This document shows, piece after piece, positions 17,168-24,552 of a stretch of DNA of 64,000 nt. This stretch comes from Gammaproteobacteria bacterium LSUCC0112 (GTDB lineage: Bacteria; Pseudomonadota; Gammaproteobacteria; Pseudomonadales; Pseudohongiellaceae). A model generated the notes under the pieces. The model searched no databases. It was not told the origin of the DNA and saw only the letters and a program-made list of their open reading frames with translations. Made by a program: the position numbers and the translations under genes. Every line of letters begins with the position of its first letter. Position 1 is the first letter of the stretch. The DNA lies in assembly GCA_004535785.1 (NCBI GenBank), contig SPIB01000002.1:412320-476319 (forward strand), given 5' to 3'.

Positions 17168-17636
17168 ATCGTTGCCTCTCTTCCTGATATTTTTCTTGTG
17201 TATAGCCGAGATGGAATCGGCACTGCGTCGAATCAGCCAAATGAACAGGCTCAGTTTGCTCCGACCCTACCAATATACAGAACACGTAACCTTGCTGGCG
17301 TATTCTGTAAAAAAGTTACATTCGCTATCACAACCTTGTAACAATTCATGTTTTTAGTCGGCTGATGTTACAAATTATTACAGCTGAAAAGAGAATAGGT
17401 GGTTTTAATCCGATCATTTTTTAATGCACACTTTTTGTGCGGGAAATCGCACCAAATCTGTGCGGCAGAGTTTTTTTTTCTGAACGTCTGCTCTGTCGAA
17501 ATAGAAGTCAAAAGCATTGCAGTCGCTGCAAAAAGTCCCGCATACTTGCCACAAGTTGTCGCAATTTAACAATCTGCAACAATCAGTAGCACAGCGCTGT
17601 GGACTGGAAATTTTTACAAGGGACAATAAAAACCAA
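17168..17636. other. long divergent intergenic region, A+T-rich
   Basis: About 470 bases between the TonB receptor gene (minus) and the MaoC-like gene (plus). It is clearly richer in A+T than its neighbours. It contains the third copy of the repeated motif (17233-17252) and an inverted pair GTTACA/TGTAAC (17315-17320, 17337-17342), with a further GTTACA nearby, which could be an operator. No gene was recognised. Confidence 0.5.
17233..17252 (+). repeat. shared motif copy 3 (degenerate)
   Basis: TCAGCCAAATGAACAGGCTC matches copies 1 and 2 with two single-base gaps. It lies in the 5' region of the minus-strand TonB receptor gene, antisense to it. Confidence 0.35.
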
Positions 17637-18221
17637 ATGGCAACCGAAGACTACTTGCAGAGTTTACGCAACTACATTGGTGAGTCAGCAAAGATTACAC
17701 CTGACTCTCATTTGCGTAATTATGTAAAAACTACCTTCCTTACTCTGGAAGAAAATGCCCTGCCCCTTCGAGTACCCTTTGAACAGGCACAAGACTATAT
17801 TGGTAAACTGGTTGGGGTGACCAAATGGTTTACAGTCGATCAGACACGAGTCAATAAATTTGCGGAAGCAACTGGTGATTACCAGTTCTTACATATTGAT
17901 AAAGAACGTACAACGCGAGAAACCTGTTTTGATGGCACCATCGCTCATGGCATGTTGACGATGTCTCTACTACCAACGTTTGCGACGCACGGTACATTAA
18001 AAATTGAAGGCACGTCGCAATACATCATTTATGGCTTGGACAATGTGCGCTTTTTGAATCCAGTCAGGATCGGCAGCCGAATCAGGGGCAGTTTTCGGTT
18101 GATCAGTGCGGATGAACGTAAAGCCGGTGAATATTTGTTACGTCACTCTGCCACCATTGAAATAGAGCATCAGAACAAACCTGCGTTGATTGCTGACTGG
18201 ATCGTATTGGCATTGGCGTAA
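17637..18221 (+). CDS. MaoC-like hot-dog dehydratase
   Basis: A 194-residue protein. The C-terminal 150 residues form a MaoC-type hot-dog domain, as in (R)-specific enoyl-CoA hydratases and nodulation NodN-like proteins. The active-site segment ATGDYQFLHID (catalytic Asp and His) and the following IAHGMLTMSLLP are intact. The N-terminal 45 residues (MATEDYLQSLRNYIG...) are an extra helical extension. The start chosen is the ATG at 17637; the open frame continues upstream to 17517, but that part does not look like protein. It is convergent with the glutamate-synthase-like operon and probably acts on an acyl-CoA thioester. Confidence 0.85.
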   Translation: MATEDYLQSLRNYIGESAKITPDSHLRNYVKTTFLTLEENALPLRVPFEQAQDYIGKLVGVTKWFTVDQTRVNKFAEATGDYQFLHIDKERTTRETCFDGTIAHGMLTMSLLPTFATHGTLKIEGTSQYIIYGLDNVRFLNPVRIGSRIRGSFRLISADERKAGEYLLRHSATIEIEHQNKPALIADWIVLALA

Positions 18222-18231
18222 GAATCAGTGC

Positions 18232-19854
18232 TTATGCAAAGCGCTCAGCATCAGCTCTCATCCAATCCTCTGCATACGCAGGCGGAATAGATTCATTCAT
18301 GAGTTGCTCTGGCAATAGCGGCGTATAAATCTGGTTGAAGTGTCGCATACCGGCTTCTGTGCGCTGATACAGATCGGAGGGTGTCAATTCGCTGGCCGAG
18401 GTATACCCCAAAGCGCCACAGAGTTCTAAAAAGGCAGCAACGGTGCCTGTCTGATAATTTTTAACACGAATTGAGCGTAGATCAACGTCCACTGCTTTGG
18501 CTCGCGCTTGGTCTTGAGTGGCAATGCCAGTTGGGCACTTGTTGGTGTTGCATACCTTGGATTGAATGCATCCCAACGCCAGCATCATAGCGCGTGCCGA
18601 GTTGACCAAATCCGCGCCCAGTGCAATTTTTGCCATCATGTCAAAACCGCTGGCATTTTTGCCGGCACTGATAATTTTGATTTGAGTACGCAAGCCTGCA
18701 CCGATCAGTACTTGCGACACAAAATAGGTTGCCTCGAGTCCATGCATGCCAAGGCGATTGCTGAACTCAACGGGTGCCGCGCCAGTGCCGCCTTCGGCAC
18801 CATCCACGGTGATAAAGTCGGGCAGAATGCCGGTTTTCAACATAGCTTTGACAATCGACATAAACTCGGACTTTTTGCCAATACACAGTTTAAAACCGAC
18901 GGGTTTGCCCCCGCTTAACTCCCGCAAGCGCTGAATAAATTTCAACAGCCCGACAGGTGTATCAAATTCAGGATGGTTGGCTGGTGAATAAACCGTTTTC
19001 CCCACTTCGACCAAACGTATCCTTGCTATTTCTGCGCTGACTTTGGCACCGGGCAAGACACCACCGTGTGACGGTTTTGCGCCCTGTGACAGTTTAACTT
19101 CAATCATTTTGATGGCATCAAGCGCCGCTGCTGTTTGAAATGCCTGATCATCAAAGCGACCTAATGCATTTCTGCAACCGAAGTACCCGGTACCGATTTG
19201 CCAGACCAGATCGCCACCGCCTGATAGATGATGTGGGCTGATGCCGCCTTCGCCGGTATTGTGATAAAAGCCCCCCAGTTTTGCGCCCTTGTTTAGCGCG
19301 GCGATGGCATTATTGCTCAACGCTCCGAAACTCATAGCGGAAATGTTCAACAATGCCGCTGAGTAGGGTTTGAGGCACTGCGGTCCGCCGATGGTGACTC
19401 TGGCATTGTCTGGATTGATATGACGGGCGTTAATTGAATGAAAGATACACAGGTAACCTTGAGCGGTGATGTCTCTTTCGGTACCAAAAGGCAAAGTATC
19501 ATCCAGATGCTTTGCCCGGCGATAAACCAGGTCACGAGTCTCACGATTAAAAGGCGCTTCCTCAAGGTTATCGGCAATAAAATACTGCCGAATTTCTGGA
19601 CGGATACGCTCAAGCATGAAGCGGATATTGGCAAAGACGGGAAAGTTTTTTCGCAGATTGCTGTCAGCAATAAACAAATCGTAAAAACCAATAGCGCTGA
19701 ACGCCAGGAACAACCCGGTCAGAAACAATAAACCAGGTTCAAGTAACAAATCTGCCGGGTTCAAGGAAAAATGTGTGGTATATAACAGCAGATATACGCT
19801 GGCTGGCACTAATATCAACGTTACCAACCAGTAAAATCGCACAGCTGCTGTCAT
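18232..19854 (-). CDS. membrane-anchored FMN-binding glutamate synthase-like protein
   Basis: 540 residues: two N-terminal membrane helices (about 5-25 and 38-60), then a glutamate-synthase alpha-barrel domain that binds FMN. The cysteine set C-x5-C-x4-C in CIQSKVCNTNKCPTG, ligands of a 3Fe-4S cluster in GltB, is conserved, as is VDGAEGGTGAAP. It has no glutaminase domain, so it is one of the stand-alone GltB-like oxidoreductases whose substrate is usually unknown. AAGGGA before the ATG at 19854 decides the start. It follows the nitronate monooxygenase gene by 20 bases in one operon. Confidence 0.88.
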   Translation of the reverse strand: MTAAVRFYWLVTLILVPASVYLLLYTTHFSLNPADLLLEPGLLFLTGLFLAFSAIGFYDLFIADSNLRKNFPVFANIRFMLERIRPEIRQYFIADNLEEAPFNRETRDLVYRRAKHLDDTLPFGTERDITAQGYLCIFHSINARHINPDNARVTIGGPQCLKPYSAALLNISAMSFGALSNNAIAALNKGAKLGGFYHNTGEGGISPHHLSGGGDLVWQIGTGYFGCRNALGRFDDQAFQTAAALDAIKMIEVKLSQGAKPSHGGVLPGAKVSAEIARIRLVEVGKTVYSPANHPEFDTPVGLLKFIQRLRELSGGKPVGFKLCIGKKSEFMSIVKAMLKTGILPDFITVDGAEGGTGAAPVEFSNRLGMHGLEATYFVSQVLIGAGLRTQIKIISAGKNASGFDMMAKIALGADLVNSARAMMLALGCIQSKVCNTNKCPTGIATQDQARAKAVDVDLRSIRVKNYQTGTVAAFLELCGALGYTSASELTPSDLYQRTEAGMRHFNQIYTPLLPEQLMNESIPPAYAEDWMRADAERFA

Positions 19855-19874
19855 ACAGTTTTCCCTTGTTTGAT

Positions 19875-20837
19875 TCAGATACCCTGACAAATTCGGGCTC
19901 TGGCTTCTGCATACTCACGCTTCAAGCGCTCTATGTAGTCGGCCGCAGGCGCTATTTCCTTAATCACGCCGATGCCTTGGCCACATCCCCAGATATCACG
20001 CCAGGCCTTTTTCTCCCCACCGCCGCCAAAATTCATTTTACTGGGGTCAGACTCAGGCAGTTTATCCGGATCCATGCCGGCATTAACGATACTGCCTTTC
20101 AGATAGTTACCATGGATGCCGGTATAGAAGTTACTGTAAACAATGTCATCAGAGTTGCTTGAAACAATCATTTGTTTGTAGTCGTCTACGGCTCTGGCTT
20201 CTTCGGTCGCAATAAAGGGTGAACCAATATAGGCAAAATCTGCGCCCATTGCCTGAGCCGCCAGAATCGCACCGCCTGTGGCAATCGATCCCGATAGCAG
20301 CACGGGGCCATCAAACCAGTCTCTGACTTCCTGAATCATGGCAAATGGACTTTTAACGCTGGCATGTCCACCTGCGCCAGCGGCAACACAAATAAGCCCA
20401 TCAGCACCTTTATCAATGGCTTTGTGGGCAAACACATTATTGATCACGTCATGTAACACTACCCCTCCCCACTGGTGAACACCTTGATTGACGTCTTCGC
20501 GTGCGCCAAGACTGGTGATGATGATGGGTACTTTGTACTTCTCACAAAGTGCCATGTCATGCTCGAGTCGATCATTGCTGCGATGCACAATCTGATTGAT
20601 GGCGAAAGGTGCTGCCGGTTTATCCGGATTGGCTTTGTCCCAAGCTGCCAGTGTTTCAGTAATTTCCGCGAGCCAGTCTTCAAGTTGTTCCGCTGGTCGG
20701 GCATTCAAAGCCGGCATGGAACCAACAACGCCATTGATACATTGGGCAATCACCAGTTTGGGATTGCTGATAATAAACAGTGGAGAACCGATAACAGGAA
20801 ACGGCAGATTCTGAAGAATGGGTGGCAAGCGTGACAT
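19875..20837 (-). CDS. nitronate monooxygenase (2-nitropropane dioxygenase family)
   Basis: A 320-residue FMN enzyme. The TIM barrel starts with PVIGSPLFIISNPKLV, the phosphate-binding parts are GADGLICVAAGAGGH and LLSGSIATGGAILAAQAMGADFAYIGSPF, and the catalytic histidine candidate is in GGHAS. Enzymes of this group oxidise alkyl nitronates such as propionate-3-nitronate, though some members are enoyl reductases. GGAG lies before the ATG. It is the middle gene of a minus-strand unit with an alcohol-dehydrogenase-like gene 45 bases upstream and the GltB-like gene 20 bases downstream. Confidence 0.88.
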   Translation of the reverse strand: MSRLPPILQNLPFPVIGSPLFIISNPKLVIAQCINGVVGSMPALNARPAEQLEDWLAEITETLAAWDKANPDKPAAPFAINQIVHRSNDRLEHDMALCEKYKVPIIITSLGAREDVNQGVHQWGGVVLHDVINNVFAHKAIDKGADGLICVAAGAGGHASVKSPFAMIQEVRDWFDGPVLLSGSIATGGAILAAQAMGADFAYIGSPFIATEEARAVDDYKQMIVSSNSDDIVYSNFYTGIHGNYLKGSIVNAGMDPDKLPESDPSKMNFGGGGEKKAWRDIWGCGQGIGVIKEIAPAADYIERLKREYAEARARICQGI

Positions 20838-20882
20838 AAAAACTCCGATAGTTATTGTGTGGTGACAGCGGACAGCAGATGT

Positions 20883-21878
20883 TTAAAACCCTTCAAGGAC
20901 CAGCTTGCCCAAGGTGTGTTCCGACTTGAGCAGTTGATGGGCCGTCTCCAGATTTTCAGGTGTAATGCGGCCAAGATGTTGACCAACAGTTGTTTTGATA
21001 ATGCCTTTGTCGACCAGGCGGGCAACTTCCGTCAAAAGTTTGTGTTGTTCATCCATATCGCGTGTTTTGAACATGGCACGTGTGAACATAAACTCCCAGT
21101 GCAGGGACAAACACTTCTGTTTCATTAATTTAATATCCAGTGGTTCTGCCGGATCATCAATCAACGCCAATCGGCCTTGTGGGCGCAACATGGCAACAAG
21201 ATCGGCGTAGTGTTGGCCTGTGCGATTGATACCGGCGACGTCAGTAACATCGATCAGCCCTGTCATCTTGAGTTCATCAGAGAGTTTATTACTGTGATCG
21301 AGCACATGGTGGGCGCCCAACGATTTTACCCAGGCTTTACTCTCGGAGCGCGAGGCAGTTGCGACAACCGTAGCTGACGTTAACTGGTGTGCGAGCTGCA
21401 CAAGAATTGACCCAACGCCACCGGCTGCGCCGACCACAAGCACAATACGGTCAGAGGCCGCCGCGCCGGTGGGCACCTGTAAGCGCTCAAACAACATTTC
21501 CCATGCAGTGATCGCCGTCAATGGCAAGGCTGCTGCCTGTGCATCAGACAGACTGGTGGGTGCTAATGCCGCAATGCGCTCATCAACACATTGATATTCG
21601 GCATTACAACCGGAACGTGTTACATCACCCGCATACCAGACCCGGTCGCCAACCTTGAACCGCGACACAGAGGCGCCGACGGCGTCCACAATGCCCACGG
21701 CATCCCAGCCCAGAACTTTGGGTTGATCAGCCGGCGGTGTGACGCGTCCGCGAATTTTGGTATCAACAGGATTGACAGCTATGGCAGTGACTCTGACCAA
21801 CAGATCATGAGCGTCTGGTGTGGGCGTAGGGGAATCAAAACTGAATAAGGGCCCTGTGGTGTATCCAATGGCTTTCAT
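20883..21878 (-). CDS. zinc-type alcohol dehydrogenase-like / quinone oxidoreductase
   Basis: A 331-residue member of the medium-chain dehydrogenase superfamily, lacking the structural zinc cysteines, as in the NADPH:quinone reductase-like group (YogA type). The N-terminal GroES-like fold is followed by the NADP site VVGAAGGVGSILVQLAHQL (about 150-168). GGAG lies six bases before the ATG. It is the first gene of a three-gene operon. The substrate is unknown; an enone or quinone is usual. Confidence 0.87.
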   Translation of the reverse strand: MKAIGYTTGPLFSFDSPTPTPDAHDLLVRVTAIAVNPVDTKIRGRVTPPADQPKVLGWDAVGIVDAVGASVSRFKVGDRVWYAGDVTRSGCNAEYQCVDERIAALAPTSLSDAQAAALPLTAITAWEMLFERLQVPTGAAASDRIVLVVGAAGGVGSILVQLAHQLTSATVVATASRSESKAWVKSLGAHHVLDHSNKLSDELKMTGLIDVTDVAGINRTGQHYADLVAMLRPQGRLALIDDPAEPLDIKLMKQKCLSLHWEFMFTRAMFKTRDMDEQHKLLTEVARLVDKGIIKTTVGQHLGRITPENLETAHQLLKSEHTLGKLVLEGF

Positions 21879-21949
21879 GGCAACTCCGTAAGATCTGAAT
21901 TGCCCTGAGTATACTGCAGAAAAGTATTGTCGTCAGAAGTCAGTTTTTC

Positions 21950-21975
21950 AAAAAAAGGCAGCCCTGCTGGCTGCC
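21950..21975 (-). terminator. intrinsic terminator after hsp20 gene
   Basis: On the minus strand GGCAGCC-N5-GGCTGCC is followed by seven T. It lies 40 bases past the Hsp20 stop and before the ADH operon start. Confidence 0.88.
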
Positions 21976-22014
21976 TTAACGGCGAATAACCGTGTTAATT
22001 CCTTCCTGACGGGG

Positions 22015-22464
22015 TCACTTTGACTCAATCAACAGATCGCGATTCGCTTGAATGGGGATCTGTCGGGGTTTCATCGCTTCAGGGACTTCACGGCGTAGTT
22101 CAATATGCAACAGACCATTTTCCAGATGCGCATTCACCACCTTGATATGGTCAGCCAGCTGAAACACGCGCTCAAAGTTGCGTGCAGCGATGCCCTGATG
22201 TAGGTATTGACGCTCTGAGGTATCAGGTGTTTTTTCGGCGCGCACTTTTAATGTCTGCTGTTCAGAATGCAGACTGAGCTCATCCTGGGTAAAGCCGGCA
22301 ACAGCCATGGTAATCCGATAGTCATCCTGCCCCAGCCTTTCAATATTGTAGGGTGGATAACTGGGTTGATTCTGTTCACGCTGGGCAATAGAGTCCAGCA
22401 ATTGGCTCAGATGATCAAAGCCGATGGTAGAGCGGTACAGCGGTGCAAAGTCAAAATTTCTCAT
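22015..22464 (-). CDS. ibpA: small heat-shock protein, Hsp20/IbpA type
   Basis: A 149-residue ATP-independent holdase chaperone. The N-terminus MRNFDFAPLYRSTIGFDHL is that of IbpA, so the start is 22464, not the in-frame codon seven positions upstream. The alpha-crystallin domain spans about 35-130, with the typical end AHLENGLLHIEL; the C-terminal I-x-I-like tail is RQIPIQ. GAGGA lies before the ATG inside a ROSE-like element, so heat control of translation is likely. It is monocistronic, closed by a terminator. Confidence 0.95.
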   Translation of the reverse strand: MRNFDFAPLYRSTIGFDHLSQLLDSIAQREQNQPSYPPYNIERLGQDDYRITMAVAGFTQDELSLHSEQQTLKVRAEKTPDTSERQYLHQGIAARNFERVFQLADHIKVVNAHLENGLLHIELRREVPEAMKPRQIPIQANRDLLIESK

Positions 22465-22564
22465 TATCGAATCCTCATAGAGCAATAAGATTGGTTACTG
22501 GTTTTAGTGCCCATCAACGTGATCGGGCAAAATGAACAGACCTCCGGAGAGCCTCTGTCCCGAT
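22465..22564 (-). promoter_or_regulatory. ROSE-like RNA thermometer leader of hsp20
   Basis: On the minus strand TTGCTC (22480-22485) lies just before the Shine-Dalgarno GAGGA (22472-22476) and can pair with it around a three-base TAT loop, leaving a G opposite G. This is the signature of ROSE elements that control rhizobial and enterobacterial small heat-shock genes. Upstream is a further hairpin: ATCGGG/CCCGAT (22559-22564 and 22522-22527) enclosing ACAGA/TCTGT and the palindrome CTCCGGAG. The exact fold was not computed. Confidence 0.5.
22523..22544 (+). repeat. shared motif copy 2
   Basis: Twenty of 22 bases match the copy at 10081-10102, with 17 identical bases in a row (22528-22544). 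Here it overlaps the leader of hsp20, antisense to it. Confidence 0.55.
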
Positions 22565-22634
22565 TTCTTTGTAGGGTCACTGACTTTTTTTTCAAGACTT
22601 ACCCAACATTTTTTTTAGAAAAAATTTAAATTTT

Positions 22635-22665
22635 TGGGCAGATAACGAGCGGGTGATCTATAAAA
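22635..22665 (+). promoter_or_regulatory. candidate promoter of the small RNA
   Basis: TATAAA at 22660-22665 is a good -10 box seven bases before the first hairpin of the RNA. A weak -35-like TTGGGC is at 22635-22640 (19-base spacer, longer than ideal). The region upstream is very A+T-rich. Confidence 0.45.
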
Positions 22666-22671
22666 AAGTTG

Positions 22672-22831
22672 GTATCAGGACGATGCCAGTTGTTGAATGA
22701 CGTTTCACACCCGTCATCGTGCAACAGCGCATGGCGCTGCAGCCCTGCCAGGGAAGGCAGGCGCCGGATCATCACTGCTTCCTGCTGGTCCGGTCTCTTT
22801 ACGGGGGCATTCAATGCCCCCGCTTTTTTTT
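22672..22831 (+). ncRNA. structured small RNA, possibly a CsrA/RsmA-sequestering (RsmY/RsmZ-like) RNA
   Basis: About 160 bases that fold as a chain of perfect hairpins and end in a strong terminator. Hairpins: 22672-22688 (GGTATC-AGGAC-GATGCC); 22699-22717 (TGACG/CGTCA); 22726-22740 (CAGCGC-ATG-GCGCTG); 22745-22762 (CCTGCC-AGGGAA-GGCAGG); 22765-22794 (CCGGATCA/TGGTCCGG); and the terminator 22802-22822 (CGGGGGCAT/ATGCCCCCG) with eight T. Two loops, AGGAC and AGGGAA, present the GGA core bound by CsrA/RsmA, as in RsmY, RsmZ and CsrB. No open frame with a ribosome site fits. Assignment to the Rsm/Csr family is inference; the RNA itself is well supported by structure, promoter and terminator. Confidence 0.65.
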
Positions 22832-22956
22832 ATGTCAGTATCTCTTGCCCCTCTTTCACGTCAACCAGCAAGCATTTTCAAGTGCGCCTGCGACACAAAA
22901 AATGTAGCATCATGTTCATCACCTATTTGTTGGGACACGTCTGTGGATTACCTTTT

Positions 22957-23730
22957 ATGAAAAAAACTGTATTGATTACTGGCGCATCCTCCGGGTTTGG
23001 CAAGGCCTGTGCCGAGCGCTTTGCGTTGGCCGGCCATCGTTTGATTCTGCTCGCGCGGCGCGCCGATCGTCTGCACGATCTGGCTGCAGCACTTGGCGCA
23101 CAATGCGACGTCACGGTGATCGCTGCTGATATTACCGATGCACACGCGGTGGAAACGGCGATAACACACTTGAGGGCGCCTTTCGACCAACCGGATATTC
23201 TGATCAACAACGCAGGTCTTGCGCTGGGATTATCACCGGCTGACGAGGCGGATATGGCCGACTGGGAAACCATGATTGCCACCAACGTCACTGCCCTTGT
23301 GCGCATGACACGATTGATCCTGCCTGGCATGGTGCAGCGGGATCGCGGACATATCATCAATATAGGTTCAACCGCAGGCCACTGGCCCTATCCGGGCGGC
23401 AATGTGTATGGCGCAAGTAAAGCGTTTGTGCAGATGTTCAGCCGCGAGTTACGCGCTGATCTATTAGGTAAAAAAATCAAGGTCAGCAACATAGATCCTG
23501 GTATGGCAGAGACTGAATTTTCACTGGTAAGGTTTAATCAGGCTCAGGAAAAAGCTGACAAAGTTTACGAAGGCACCAAACCACTGAGCGCGCAAGATAT
23601 TGCCGAGATAGTCTTTTGGGTATGCAACACACCCGCGCACGTCAATATCAACAGTCTGGAAGTGATGCCTGTTTGCCAGGCATGGGGCCCCTTAAAAGTG
23701 GATCGGTCCATGGGTTTTGCCGACGAATAA
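22957..23730 (+). CDS. short-chain dehydrogenase/reductase (YdfG-like)
   Basis: A 257-residue NAD(P)-dependent oxidoreductase. The cofactor motif TGASSGFGKA is at about residues 8-17, NNAG at about 87-90, and the catalytic S and YGASK (Tyr-x3-Lys) at about 140-160. It resembles the YdfG group (serine/3-hydroxy acid dehydrogenases). The start is the ATG at 22957; the frame remains open upstream, but those codons overlap the small RNA and its terminator and do not look coding. The ribosome site is weak. Confidence 0.9.
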   Translation: MKKTVLITGASSGFGKACAERFALAGHRLILLARRADRLHDLAAALGAQCDVTVIAADITDAHAVETAITHLRAPFDQPDILINNAGLALGLSPADEADMADWETMIATNVTALVRMTRLILPGMVQRDRGHIINIGSTAGHWPYPGGNVYGASKAFVQMFSRELRADLLGKKIKVSNIDPGMAETEFSLVRFNQAQEKADKVYEGTKPLSAQDIAEIVFWVCNTPAHVNINSLEVMPVCQAWGPLKVDRSMGFADE

Positions 23731-23748
23731 AACCTGACATGCTTATTG

Positions 23749-24447
23749 TCAGCGCTTCCCCTCGTTGATCACCACCGAGACAGGTTGGTTGGATTTATTG
23801 TGAATCTGATAGGCCTGACCAGCGTCTCGCCACGCCCAGTCACCAGCGGCCCGAAGTTCGTTGGTAATACCGTCAGCGCGCGTGACATGCAGCAATCCGT
23901 CACTCACCTGAACAATGGCAACCGGGTAACCATGTGTGAGTCCTGTCCTTGACTCACCTGCTGCCAAGTCCAGTCGGAAGGAGCGGAACCAGTCGTTCTC
24001 CAATTGAGGTTGCCTGGTCATCCCGCCTACCGCCGGGGCTTCTCCAGAGACAGGTGCGCCATAGTTGGCCAGTGCAATAATTCTGAACAAACCGGGGCCT
24101 TCATTGGTGACGCGATGCGTGAATTGCTCATCAACATAAGAAGTAGTGCTGGACACACTGCCATTTAAGGGGCCTTGGCCATTGCTGATAAATGTATACA
24201 GGATGGCAGAATCATGTGTGTGCGGTAGTGTGGTGTCACCGGGGTTGATCTGTACATCAATCAGACGCAACTGACCATCGGTATAAACACTTCGATGTCT
24301 GGGTTCTTGCAGGATATTGACGGTGCGCACGCGGTCGAATTCGCCCTCGCCTGACGGAGGTTGCTGCCCGTTCAGCGATCCCGGCAAAAGACTTGCACAC
24401 ACGGCGAGTGCATAAATGCGGTTGAATCGGTTGTTACGTTGGGTCAT
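23749..24447 (-). CDS. exported cupin-like protein of unknown function
   Basis: A 232-residue protein. AGAGGA before the ATG at 24447 sets the start, and a signal peptide follows (ALAVCASLLPGSLNG). The mature part shows two beta-rich halves, each like a cupin barrel: VQINPGDTTLPHTHDSAILYTFISNG (His-x-His, a likely metal site) and later DLAAGESRTGLTHGYPVAIVQVSDG. The second half has only one histidine. Such bicupins include quercetinase- and dioxygenase-like enzymes as well as non-enzymes. The function is unknown. It is divergent from the trypsin-like protease gene. Confidence 0.75.
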   Translation of the reverse strand: MTQRNNRFNRIYALAVCASLLPGSLNGQQPPSGEGEFDRVRTVNILQEPRHRSVYTDGQLRLIDVQINPGDTTLPHTHDSAILYTFISNGQGPLNGSVSSTTSYVDEQFTHRVTNEGPGLFRIIALANYGAPVSGEAPAVGGMTRQPQLENDWFRSFRLDLAAGESRTGLTHGYPVAIVQVSDGLLHVTRADGITNELRAAGDWAWRDAGQAYQIHNKSNQPVSVVINEGKR

Positions 24448-24552
24448 GACCTGAATCCTCTTTTTATTTTTTTCTACACCCGAGCAGGTGATTTGCTTTT
24501 CAGTGCTGCTGCCGGATAATGCCACCAACCAGCGGCTACCGGAAACAACAAA

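Noticed and set aside
22528-22566. Glycine riboswitch-like GGAGAG segment
   Set aside because: The other conserved glycine-riboswitch boxes are not present.
22740-22800. SRP 4.5S RNA-like AGGAAGCAG on the minus strand
   Set aside because: The conserved tetraloop and asymmetric loop of SRP RNA are missing; the terminator orientation supports a plus-strand RNA.
22669-22956. N-terminal extension of the SDR reading frame
   Set aside because: It runs through the small RNA and its terminator, and SDR proteins start at MKKTVLITGASS.
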